A DNA stretch of 64,000 nt from Desmospora profundinema (lineage in GTDB: Bacteria > Bacillota > Bacilli > Thermoactinomycetales > DSM-45169), in NCBI RefSeq assembly GCF_031454155.1, contig NZ_JAVDQG010000003.1, positions 372,001 to 436,000 of the forward strand, read 5' to 3'. Under the pieces are notes generated by a model. The model made no database searches, was not told the origin of the DNA, and worked only from the letters and a program-made list of their open reading frames with translations. Positions 41,852-49,052 of this stretch are shown here, piece after piece. Each line of letters begins with the position of its first letter. The first letter of the stretch is position 1. Both the position numbers and the translations under genes were made by a program.

Positions 41852-43138
41852 ATGAAATGGGTGAATAAGTTTTGCCGAGAAACCTGGATCGAGGTAAATC
41901 TGAATGCACTTGAGAAAAACCTGCGAGCGATTCGACGTCATATTCCTAAAAAAACGAAAATAATGGCTGTCGTAAAAGCAAACGCCTATGGTCATGGGTC
42001 CGTCGGAGTGGCACGCCATGCGCTGAAAGCAGGGGCGAGTGCCCTGGCTGTCGCCATACTGGAGGAAGCGATCGTTTTACGAAAGGCGGGAATCACAGCG
42101 CCGATCCTTGTCCTTGGATTTACCCCCCTCAAATGTGTGAAAGAAGCAGCTGTTTGGAATGTGCAATTATCCGCATTTCAGGTTGAGTGGGTCAAAGAAG
42201 CCCAAAAGATATTGGAGAAAGCAGGATCGTCCAAGCTTCTGGGCATTCATATTAATGTGGACACCGGTATGGGGCGTTTAGGGGTTCGGTTGCAAGATGA
42301 ACTTTTAGCGATCGTTGAAGCGCTGACAACCAGCAGGTCCCTGATATGGAAAGGGATATTTACGCATTTTTCAACAGCGGATGAACCCGACACCGCTTTG
42401 ACCCGATTGCAGCACAACCTGTTTATCCGTTTGCTTCGCTTTTTGGAGCAAGAAGGCTTTCAACTTCCTACCGTGCATATGAGCAACACGGCTGCTGCCA
42501 TTGCGTTTCCTGAATTTAGTGCCGATATGGTTCGGATCGGGATCGGCATATATGGGTTATATCCTTCCGAACATATCAAACAGCTTGATCTTGTTACCCT
42601 TATACCCGTATTAAGTTTGAAGGCGCGTTTGTCTTACGTAAAAGTGATGCTGACAGAACCCCTGACCATTAGTTATGGGGCTACGTACATCGCCAATCTG
42701 GGGGAAGTCATTGCTACCGTGCCGATCGGTTATGCTGACGGTTATTCGCGTGCACTTTCCAACCGAGGTTTTGTCCTTCATCGCGGACGACGCGTACCGA
42801 TCGCGGGAAGAGTGACCATGGACCAACTGATGGTCAGCTTGGGGGAGCGTAAAGGAAAACAAGGAGATGAAGTCGTCATTTACGGCCGTCAAAATAAAGC
42901 GGAGATTACCGTTGATGAAGTTGCCGAAATGCTCGATACGATTAACTATGAAGTTGTCGCTACCCTTAGTCATCGTATCCCTCGTTTATTTATAAAAGAC
43001 GGAAGAGTAGTAGAAGTTTCCCACTATATGGGGCCGGTAAAGAAGATACGAAAAATATCGAAAAAGAAAAGGCGGAAAAATAAAAGGAAGAAAAATAGAA
43101 ATGCAGGAATGACAAAAAGGATAGAAGTTGAAGAATAA
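41852..43138 (+). CDS. alr: alanine racemase with a long basic C-terminal tail
   Basis: PLP enzyme that interconverts L- and D-alanine for cell-wall synthesis. The 428-residue protein has the PLP lysine K42 in AVVKANAYGHG, FTHFSTADEPD, MSNTAAAI, RIGIGIYGLYP, SYGATYI with the catalytic Tyr, and IGYADGYSRAL, all normal for Alr. Unusually, the last ~35 residues (after VVEVSHYMGPVK) are a Lys/Arg-rich tail with runs such as SKKKRRKNKRKKNRN, about 30-40 residues beyond the usual end. AGGAG lies before the ATG. The tail might bind RNA, DNA or teichoic acid. A histidine racemase (CntK) role is unlikely because CntK is a different, DapF-like family. Confidence 0.88.
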   Translation: MKWVNKFCRETWIEVNLNALEKNLRAIRRHIPKKTKIMAVVKANAYGHGSVGVARHALKAGASALAVAILEEAIVLRKAGITAPILVLGFTPLKCVKEAAVWNVQLSAFQVEWVKEAQKILEKAGSSKLLGIHINVDTGMGRLGVRLQDELLAIVEALTTSRSLIWKGIFTHFSTADEPDTALTRLQHNLFIRLLRFLEQEGFQLPTVHMSNTAAAIAFPEFSADMVRIGIGIYGLYPSEHIKQLDLVTLIPVLSLKARLSYVKVMLTEPLTISYGATYIANLGEVIATVPIGYADGYSRALSNRGFVLHRGRRVPIAGRVTMDQLMVSLGERKGKQGDEVVIYGRQNKAEITVDEVAEMLDTINYEVVATLSHRIPRLFIKDGRVVEVSHYMGPVKKIRKISKKKRRKNKRKKNRNAGMTKRIEVEE

Positions 43139-43280
43139 AAAGCCGCTGAGCCCTCTTGAAGTCACTTTACGAAGTCCCGTTCTACTTATCTTGTTAAGGT
43201 TCTTCTTCCCAAAGATGGTCTTTCATTGTCCGGCTTTGTGGTACACTGGTGGCGATGGTAACGGATGGAGGCACGAAGAG

Positions 43281-43355
43281 GTGAAGATCAAGCGAATTTT
43301 GAATGATAATGCCGTCGTGAAAAGACGGACGGGAAGAAGGTTGTCCGATCCTTGA
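43281..43355 (+). pseudogene. 5' stub of a BglG/LicT/GlcT-type antiterminator gene
   Basis: A GTG-started frame of 24 codons begins VKIKRILNDNAVV, the start of the RNA-binding CAT domain of LicT/SacY/GlcT antiterminators (M-K-I-K-x-x-L-N-N-N-x-x-x). It then diverges (KRRTGRRLSDP) and stops. The remainder (about 250 residues with two PRD domains) is missing. The stub lies directly upstream of a RAT-controlled PTS gene, which is where an intact glcT-like gene would be. A GGAGG is ten bases before the GTG. Confidence 0.6.
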
Positions 43356-43380
43356 CATCCCATACGGACCCGACTACAAT
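43352..43380 (+). promoter_or_regulatory. promoter of the EIIA gene
   Basis: Perfect -35 TTGACA, 17-base spacer, TACAAT at 43375-43380. The -35 box overlaps the stop of the antiterminator stub. Confidence 0.85.
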
Positions 43381-43405
43381 GGGAACGAAATTGGCTTTAT
43401 ATCTG

Positions 43406-43433
43406 GGATTGTGACTGGATTGGCAGGCAAGAC
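43406..43433 (+). promoter_or_regulatory. RAT (ribonucleic antiterminator) site
   Basis: GGATTGTGACTGGATTGGCA followed by GGCAAGACC is a near match to the RAT of ptsG/sacB leaders (GGATTGTTACTG...GCAGGCAAAACC). Its 3' end overlaps the 5' arm of the terminator below, so binding of a LicT/GlcT-type protein would prevent termination. Confidence 0.88.
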
Positions 43434-43478
43434 CCGGTAAACCCGCAGTCGAAAGACGCGTGTAACCGGGTCTTTTTA
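43429..43478 (+). terminator. conditional terminator overlapped by the RAT site
   Basis: AAGACCCGGT at 43429-43438 pairs with ACCGGGTCTT at 43465-43474, followed by T's. Confidence 0.88.
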
Positions 43479-43526
43479 TGTAACCATTGGTCAAGTCTGA
43501 AGAGGAAACGGCAAGGGGGAATGGGA

Positions 43527-44018
43527 ATGTTTAAAAAATGGTTGAAGCGAGGTCCCAGGGAAGTGGTGGCAGTAGCCCCTGTGCAAGGGCGGGTGGTCGC
43601 TTTGGAAGAAGTACCGGATCCAGTCTTTGCTGAAAAAATGATGGGAGATGGAGTAGCCGTCGAACCGCAGGAGGGAATCTTGTGCGCTCCGGTGGACGGG
43701 GAGGTGGTGCAGTTGTTTCCCACTCACCATGCGATCGGTATCCGATCGGCGGAAGGGTTGGAATGGCTGCTTCATATCGGATTGGAAACCGTTTCTATGG
43801 AAGGTGAAGGCTTTTCCGCCCGTGTGAAAGTGGGGGACCAGGTGAAAGCCGGCGACCGGTTGATTGAATTCTCCCTCGATCGGGTGAAGGAGAAGGCGAA
43901 AAGCACGATCACCCCCATCATCATTACCAATATGGATAAAGTAAACAAACTGGAAACACACATAAAGGATGAAGTGCAAACCGGCGATATCATTCTGACC
44001 TGTACGATATCATTCTGA
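43527..44018 (+). CDS. crr: PTS glucose-type EIIA protein
   Basis: Cytosolic phosphocarrier of 163 residues that accepts phosphate from HPr and passes it to EIIB of glucose/GlcNAc-type permeases. The family core PVDGEVVQLFPTHHAIGIRS and GLEWLLHIGLETVSMEGEGF, with the active-site His in LHIGL, is complete. The ATG at 43527 follows AAGGGGG with good spacing. Expression depends on the RAT/terminator leader. The last codons come from the first unit of a 20-bp tandem duplication, which alters only the final residue (…TISF instead of the …TISS it would otherwise encode). Confidence 0.9.
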   Translation: MFKKWLKRGPREVVAVAPVQGRVVALEEVPDPVFAEKMMGDGVAVEPQEGILCAPVDGEVVQLFPTHHAIGIRSAEGLEWLLHIGLETVSMEGEGFSARVKVGDQVKAGDRLIEFSLDRVKEKAKSTITPIIITNMDKVNKLETHIKDEVQTGDIILTCTISF

Positions 44019-44025
44019 CCTGTAC
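43986..44025. repeat. 20-bp tandem duplication at the 3' end of the EIIA gene
   Basis: GATATCATTCTGACCTGTAC occurs twice, head to tail, and a third diverged partial unit (GATTTCGTCCTGA) follows. The stop codon lies in the second unit. Confidence 0.9.
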
Positions 44026-44054
44026 GATTTCGTCCTGAGCGCGACCATCTGCAA

Positions 44055-44098
44055 GATCAAAAAACGACTGCCCCATCAGCGGGTAGTCGTTTTTTGAT
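44055..44098. terminator. bidirectional terminator between EIIA and pyridoxine kinase genes
   Basis: GATCAAAAAACGACT and AGTCGTTTTTTGATC form a long stem with T-runs on both strands. Confidence 0.9.
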
Positions 44099-44105
44099 CC
44101 GGTAT

Positions 44106-44933
44106 TCAGGATTGAGCCGGTTCCGGAGAAAATAAGCGATGGGCACCATGGTGAACTGGGCCGACGTGGTCATTCAGAGGGAAACCGTATTGGATGGCTG
44201 CGGTGATGAACACCTTGGCACGACGAACGGCCTCTTCCACTGCCCATCCCTTGGCTAGTTCGGCAGTGATGGCGGCGGAGTAGGTACATCCGGCGCCATG
44301 GGTGTGGGTCGTATCGAATCGCCGGGATTCCAGAAGTTCAAATCGTTTGCCGTCATACAGGATATCGCTGGCTGTCTCTTCCCCCAGTTTACCTCCGCCT
44401 TTGACAAGGACGGCGTCTGGGCCCAATTGGAAAATGACAACCGCTGCTTCTTTCATTTCCTCCAGGGTGGAGAGTGAACCCAATCCGCTTAGCACACCGG
44501 CTTCAAACAGATTGGGGGTAACGATAGTGGCAGTGGGGACCAGTAATGTCTTCAAGCTGTCCGCTGTTTCCGGGTGTATCCACTTATCGGTTCCTTTGCA
44601 GATCATCACCGGGTCGACAACGAATGGCCCCGTATCGTGTCGATCAATCCACCAGGCCACCCGTTCAATCAGGTCGACAGAGCCCAGCATGCCGGTTTTG
44701 GCGGCATCTACTCCGATTCCCTCCAACACGCTTTTTAGTTGTGCTTCCACAGCTTCCGGATTTATGGGATGACTGTCATGGGCCCAGCCGTTGTCCGGAT
44801 CCATGGTGACGAGGGTGGTAAGAACGGTCATGCCATATACGCTTCGTTCCTGGAATGTCTTCAAGTCGGCTTGAATTCCGGCACCGCCGCTGGTGTCTGA
44901 ACCGGCGATGGTTAATGCTTTGCGGATCGACAT
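44106..44933 (-). CDS. pdxK: pyridoxine/pyridoxal/pyridoxamine kinase (ThiD-like)
   Basis: Ribokinase-fold kinase of 275 residues from the ThiD/PdxK group of Bacillales, which phosphorylates B6 vitamers and sometimes hydroxymethylpyrimidine. It starts MSIRKALTIAGSDTSGGAGI and shows TGMLGS, VVDPVMICK (substrate loop), TPNLFEAGVLSG, VLVKGGGKL and THTHGAGCTYSAAITAELAKG with the anion hole and catalytic Asp-equivalent region GAGC. The Cys in the GAGC motif is the feature of the PdxK-like branch. GGAGGA precedes the ATG; upstream in-frame codons lack a site. A PLP supply role would support alanine racemase and the SbnA-like enzyme. Confidence 0.85.
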   Translation of the reverse strand: MSIRKALTIAGSDTSGGAGIQADLKTFQERSVYGMTVLTTLVTMDPDNGWAHDSHPINPEAVEAQLKSVLEGIGVDAAKTGMLGSVDLIERVAWWIDRHDTGPFVVDPVMICKGTDKWIHPETADSLKTLLVPTATIVTPNLFEAGVLSGLGSLSTLEEMKEAAVVIFQLGPDAVLVKGGGKLGEETASDILYDGKRFELLESRRFDTTHTHGAGCTYSAAITAELAKGWAVEEAVRRAKVFITAAIQYGFPLNDHVGPVHHGAHRLFSPEPAQS

Positions 44934-45005
44934 GGACGTTCCTCCTCTTCCGTTGCACACGACTGTTCGGAATGGCGGAATATCCCAGTCGCGGCACAGT
45001 TGCAA

Positions 45006-45290
45006 TGGTTTTGATCACATTCTAAGTAGCACGTACTATAACAGTCAATAACGGACTGTAACGCAAGGAGAGGGTAGGGAAGAGGTCATCAAAGACAGTT
45101 CTGACGGAACCCGTGTTTTAAAGGAGGCTGGATCCAGTCCGAAATGAGTGTCAGGAATAAGAGCGAAATCGATAATCTCTTCACAAAACACCCTCCTCCA
45201 TTCAGAATTTGGCAATCAGAGCCAGCGACAAAAGTATATTCCCCTGCCGGAATGTCCAAAAATGCAGTTTTTCATGGGAAAATCCGGTGC
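45006..45290. other. 285-bp interval between pdxK and the metH promoter
   Basis: Contains a short inverted repeat ACAGTC/GACTGT near 45041-45060 and an AAAGGAGG at 45119 that is too far (about 17 bases) from the ATG of a 51-codon frame at 45145. I do not call a gene. Confidence 0.4.
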
Positions 45291-45295
45291 TCTCA

Positions 45296-45324
45296 TTGAC
45301 AAAATAGGCCGATTCCTCTATAGT
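45296..45324 (+). promoter_or_regulatory. promoter of the metH operon
   Basis: TTGACA, 17 bases, TATAGT. A second TTGACA occurs at 45355-45360. Confidence 0.8.
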
Positions 45325-45372
45325 GATAAAAAATTACGCAATCGAAAATACGGTTTGACAATCGATATGAAT

Positions 45373-45482
45373 CTCTTATCGAGAGTGGCGGAGGGACTGG
45401 CCCGATGAAGCCCGGCAACCTGCCGACTGATAGCGTCGGTGTGGTGCCAATTCCTGCAGAGACCTTCTCTGGCAGATGAGAG
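45373..45482 (+). promoter_or_regulatory. SAM-I riboswitch (S-box)
   Basis: Core features are CTCTTATCGAGAGTGGCGGA, GGGACTGGCCCGATGAAGCC, CGGCAACC and a closing GATGAGAG that pairs with the first bases (P1). Bound S-adenosylmethionine should favour the terminator downstream and shut off methionine synthesis. Confidence 0.96.
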
Positions 45483-45500
45483 ACCTGGACGCACTCGCCC

Positions 45501-45535
45501 AACCTTTCATCTTGGAGAAGATGAAAGGTTTTTTA
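45501..45535 (+). terminator. expression-platform terminator of the SAM-I riboswitch
   Basis: Perfect 13-bp stem AACCTTTCATCTT/AAGATGAAAGGTT with loop GGAG, followed by T's. Confidence 0.93.
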
Positions 45536-45556
45536 TTTTGCCAAGGGGATGATGTT

Positions 45557-48500
45557 ATGCACACCACGAAAGAACGCCCGTCGATTCAGCAGCGGCTTGA
45601 AGAAAAAATCCTGATCCTGGACGGGGCGATGGGTACTCGCTTACAAGATGCCAATCTCGGGCCGGAGGATTTCGGCGGAGAGGCTTATGAAGGATGCAAC
45701 GAGATCCTCAATCTGACCCGACCGGACCTGATTCGCCGCATTCATGAAGAATACCTGGAAGCCGGTGCCGACATGGTTGAAACCAATACCTTTGGCGCGA
45801 CCCGAATCGTGTTGGCTGAATACGGATTAGAGGAGCAGGCTTACGAAATCAATGTGGCTGCCGCCCGTTGCGCGATCGAAGCGGTGCAGCGATTCGGAGA
45901 GGAAGGAGGCCCCCGCTATGTGGCAGGAGCCTTGGGTCCGACCACCAAAACACTCTCCGTCACCGGGGGTACTACGTTTGAGGAGTTGATCGACTCCTAT
46001 GAGGAGCAAGCACGGGGTCTGATCGACGGCGGAGTGGATTCCCTGCTCCTGGAAACCTCTCAGGATACCCTGAATGTGAAAGCGGCGGGGATCGGGATCG
46101 AGAAGGCGTTTGAAAAAACGGGCCGACGGCTTCCCCTGTTGATTTCCGGCACGATTGAACCGATGGGGACGATGTTGGCAGGCCAAAATGTAGAAGCTTT
46201 TTATCTGTCGATCCAACATTTGAAGCCGATCTCAGTGGGACTCAACTGCGCTACTGGACCGGAGTTCATGCGGGATCACCTGCGTACCTTGTCCGGAATG
46301 GCTCACTGCGGTGTCAGCTGTTACCCCAACGCCGGCCTCCCCGATGAAGACGGCCACTATCACGAAACTCCGCAGGGGTTGGCTCGGAAACTGGCCGACT
46401 TCGCCGATCAGGGCTGGCTCAATATGGCGGGGGGGTGCTGCGGCACAACTCCGGAGCATATCCGGTCCCTGGCCGAAGCGTTAAAGGGTAAGAAGCCTCG
46501 GATGCCGCGGCGGGAACCGTTGACGGCCGTTTCAGGAATTGAACCCTTGTTTCTGGAAGCAGACAACCGTCCCGTCCTGGTGGGGGAACGCACCAATGTC
46601 ATTGGCTCCCGCAAATTCCGCGACTTGATCCAGGACGGTCAATATGAGGAAGCGTCGGAAATCGCCCGGAGACAGGTGAAGCGGGGGGCCCAGATTATCG
46701 ATGTCTGCCTGGCCGATCCCGACCGGGACGAAGAGGTGGATATGGAGCGGTTCCTCTCCTTCGTCGTCAATAAGGTGAAAATTCCGTTGATGATCGATTC
46801 TACCGATCCGCATGTGATCGAGACGGCCTTGAAATATTCCCAGGGAAAAGCAGTGATCAACTCCATCAACTTGGAAGACGGAGAAGAGCGCTTTGCCGAA
46901 GTGATTCCCCTGGTTCACCGCTATGGTGCGGCGGTGGTGGTTGGCACCATCGATGAAGAGGGGATGGCCGTCACAGCCGATAAAAAACTGGCCGTGGCCC
47001 GCCGGTCCTTTGATCTGCTGGTCAACCGTTACGGCATTCCGGCGGAGGATATTATCTTTGATCCGCTGGTCTTCCCGGTGGGCACCGGGGATCAGGCTTA
47101 CATCGGATCCGCAAAGGAGACGGTCGAAGGGATCCGGCGTATCAAGGAGGCGCTGCCCGCTTGCCAGATCGTTTTGGGCGTCTCCAATGTTTCATTCGGC
47201 CTTCCGCTGGCGGGACGGGAAGTGCTGAATGCCGTTTATCTGTATCACTGTACCCGGGCTGGACTGGATTACGCCATCGTCAATACGGAAAAGTTGGAAC
47301 GGTATGCGTCCATCCCGGAGGAAGAGCGGCGCTTGGCCGAGACTTTTCTGTTTGAAACCGATACGGACAACTATGATGAGGTTTTGCAGGAGTTTACCCG
47401 TTTTTACCGCGGGAAAAAGAGCGCGGTCGCCGAACCGGTCTCCAATCTTCCGCTGGAGGAGCGGCTGACTCGATATGTGGTGGAAGGAAGCAAGGATGGT
47501 TTGCTTCCTGATCTGGATGAAGCATTGCAGAAATATGACGATCCCCTGGATATCATCAATGGCCCCCTGATGACGGGGATGGACGAAGTGGGCCGACTGT
47601 TTAATGACAACCAGCTGATTGTGGCGGAAGTGTTGCAAAGCGCGGAAGTGATGAAGGCATCGGTCGCCCATCTGGAGCCTTATATGGAGAAAGCGCAATC
47701 GGAGACCAAAGGAAAAGTGCTCCTGGCAACGGTAAAAGGGGATGTTCACGATATCGGAAAAAATCTGGTGGAAATTATTCTGTCCAATAACGGGTACGAA
47801 GTGATCAACTTGGGCATTAAGGTGCCGCCGGAGCAGTTGATTGATGCTTGTCGCCGGGAGAGACCCGATGTGGTGGGCTTGTCCGGTCTGTTGGTGAAAT
47901 CGGCCCAGCAGATGGTCTTAACCGCCCAAGATATGAAGGAAGCCGACATCGATACACCGATTCTGGTTGGCGGGGCGGCCCTGACACGCAAATTTACGGA
48001 CAACCGGATCGCTCCCCAATACGACGGCCCGGTTTTATACGCCAAAGACGCCATGAACGGACTGGATCTAACCAACCGGCTGCGGAATGAAGAGAAGCGC
48101 GCCCTGCTAGTAGAAGAACTGAGGAAAAACCGGGAGGCGGCTCTGCGGAAGGCGGAGGCGGCGGCTGCCAAAGAGGCCGCCCCGGCACCGCAAGTGGTGC
48201 CCCGTTCCTCGGTGAGCCGGGATGCACCAGTGTATCAGCCTCCGGATTACCGACCGCACGTATTGAAGCAGTATCCGGTCAGCCATCTGCTCCCTTACGT
48301 CAACCAGCAGATGTTGTTGGGCAAACACCTGGGTGTAAAAGGGAACGTCGTATCCCTGCTGGAACAAGGGGATGAGAAAACGGTAGAGCTAAAGGGGGAA
48401 ATGGATCGGATGGTGGAAGAACTGGTCCGGGAGGAGCGCATCCGCGCTGATGGCCTCTATCGGTTTTTCCCCGCCCAATCCGAGGGGAACACCATCCATG

Positions 48501-49033
48501 TTTATGATCCCGACCATCCCGGTGAAAAGGTGTTGGAGAGCTTTACCTTTCCCCGTCAGAGCAAACCGCCTCATCTCTGTCTGGCCGATTTCCTGCGCCC
48601 GGTGGAATCCGGTGTAATGGATACCGTCGGCTTTCTTACGGTGACGGCGGGAGCAGGCGTGCGGGAACTGTCGGAAGCCTGGAAAGAGAGTGGGGACTAC
48701 CTGCGATCCCATATGGTCCAAGCGTTTGCGCTGGAGCTGGCGGAAGCCTTCGCCGAGCGGATCCACCATGTCATGCGCGACGTATGGGGCTTTCCCGATC
48801 CGGCGGAAATGACGATGCGGGAACGTTTCTCCGCCCGTTATCAAGGGGTGCGGGTCTCCTTTGGTTATCCCGCCTGCCCTGATTTAGAAGACCAGGCGAA
48901 GCTGTTCCGTCTGTTGCAGCCGCAAGAGACGATCGGGGTGCGGCTTACCGAGGGATTTATGATGGAACCGGAAGCTTCGGTGTCGGCCATGGTTTTCTCT
49001 CATCCCGAAGGCCGATACTTCAATGCGGATTAA
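45557..49033 (+). CDS. metH: cobalamin-dependent methionine synthase
   Basis: Four-module enzyme of 1158 residues that transfers a methyl group from methyltetrahydrofolate to homocysteine through cobalamin. The homocysteine domain comes first, with zinc-binding NCATGP and GGCCGTTPEH (Cys294-Cys295). The pterin-binding domain follows (VGERTNVIGSRKF, IDVCLADPDRDEEVD). The B12 module has GDVHDIGKNLV with His731 as the cobalt ligand and VGLSGLLVKS. The C-terminal activation domain that uses SAM and flavodoxin is present (ends VFSHPEGRYFNAD). The ATG at 45557 follows AAGGGG just after the riboswitch terminator; an earlier in-frame ATG lies inside the riboswitch and is rejected. Confidence 0.96.
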   Translation: MHTTKERPSIQQRLEEKILILDGAMGTRLQDANLGPEDFGGEAYEGCNEILNLTRPDLIRRIHEEYLEAGADMVETNTFGATRIVLAEYGLEEQAYEINVAAARCAIEAVQRFGEEGGPRYVAGALGPTTKTLSVTGGTTFEELIDSYEEQARGLIDGGVDSLLLETSQDTLNVKAAGIGIEKAFEKTGRRLPLLISGTIEPMGTMLAGQNVEAFYLSIQHLKPISVGLNCATGPEFMRDHLRTLSGMAHCGVSCYPNAGLPDEDGHYHETPQGLARKLADFADQGWLNMAGGCCGTTPEHIRSLAEALKGKKPRMPRREPLTAVSGIEPLFLEADNRPVLVGERTNVIGSRKFRDLIQDGQYEEASEIARRQVKRGAQIIDVCLADPDRDEEVDMERFLSFVVNKVKIPLMIDSTDPHVIETALKYSQGKAVINSINLEDGEERFAEVIPLVHRYGAAVVVGTIDEEGMAVTADKKLAVARRSFDLLVNRYGIPAEDIIFDPLVFPVGTGDQAYIGSAKETVEGIRRIKEALPACQIVLGVSNVSFGLPLAGREVLNAVYLYHCTRAGLDYAIVNTEKLERYASIPEEERRLAETFLFETDTDNYDEVLQEFTRFYRGKKSAVAEPVSNLPLEERLTRYVVEGSKDGLLPDLDEALQKYDDPLDIINGPLMTGMDEVGRLFNDNQLIVAEVLQSAEVMKASVAHLEPYMEKAQSETKGKVLLATVKGDVHDIGKNLVEIILSNNGYEVINLGIKVPPEQLIDACRRERPDVVGLSGLLVKSAQQMVLTAQDMKEADIDTPILVGGAALTRKFTDNRIAPQYDGPVLYAKDAMNGLDLTNRLRNEEKRALLVEELRKNREAALRKAEAAAAKEAAPAPQVVPRSSVSRDAPVYQPPDYRPHVLKQYPVSHLLPYVNQQMLLGKHLGVKGNVVSLLEQGDEKTVELKGEMDRMVEELVREERIRADGLYRFFPAQSEGNTIHVYDPDHPGEKVLESFTFPRQSKPPHLCLADFLRPVESGVMDTVGFLTVTAGAGVRELSEAWKESGDYLRSHMVQAFALELAEAFAERIHHVMRDVWGFPDPAEMTMRERFSARYQGVRVSFGYPACPDLEDQAKLFRLLQPQETIGVRLTEGFMMEPEASVSAMVFSHPEGRYFNAD

Positions 49034-49052
49034 GAGAAAGGAGGGGAGAGGC

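Noticed and set aside
41852-43138. Alanine racemase as the missing histidine racemase of the metallophore pathway
   Set aside because: CntK belongs to the DapF-like, PLP-independent fold; this gene has all marks of ordinary PLP-dependent Alr and lies 30 kb away without a Zur box.
45476-45556. An N-terminal extension of MetH starting at the ATG at 45476
   Set aside because: The codons fall inside the SAM-I riboswitch and its terminator; the ATG at 45557 has a proper ribosome-binding site and gives the normal MetH start.
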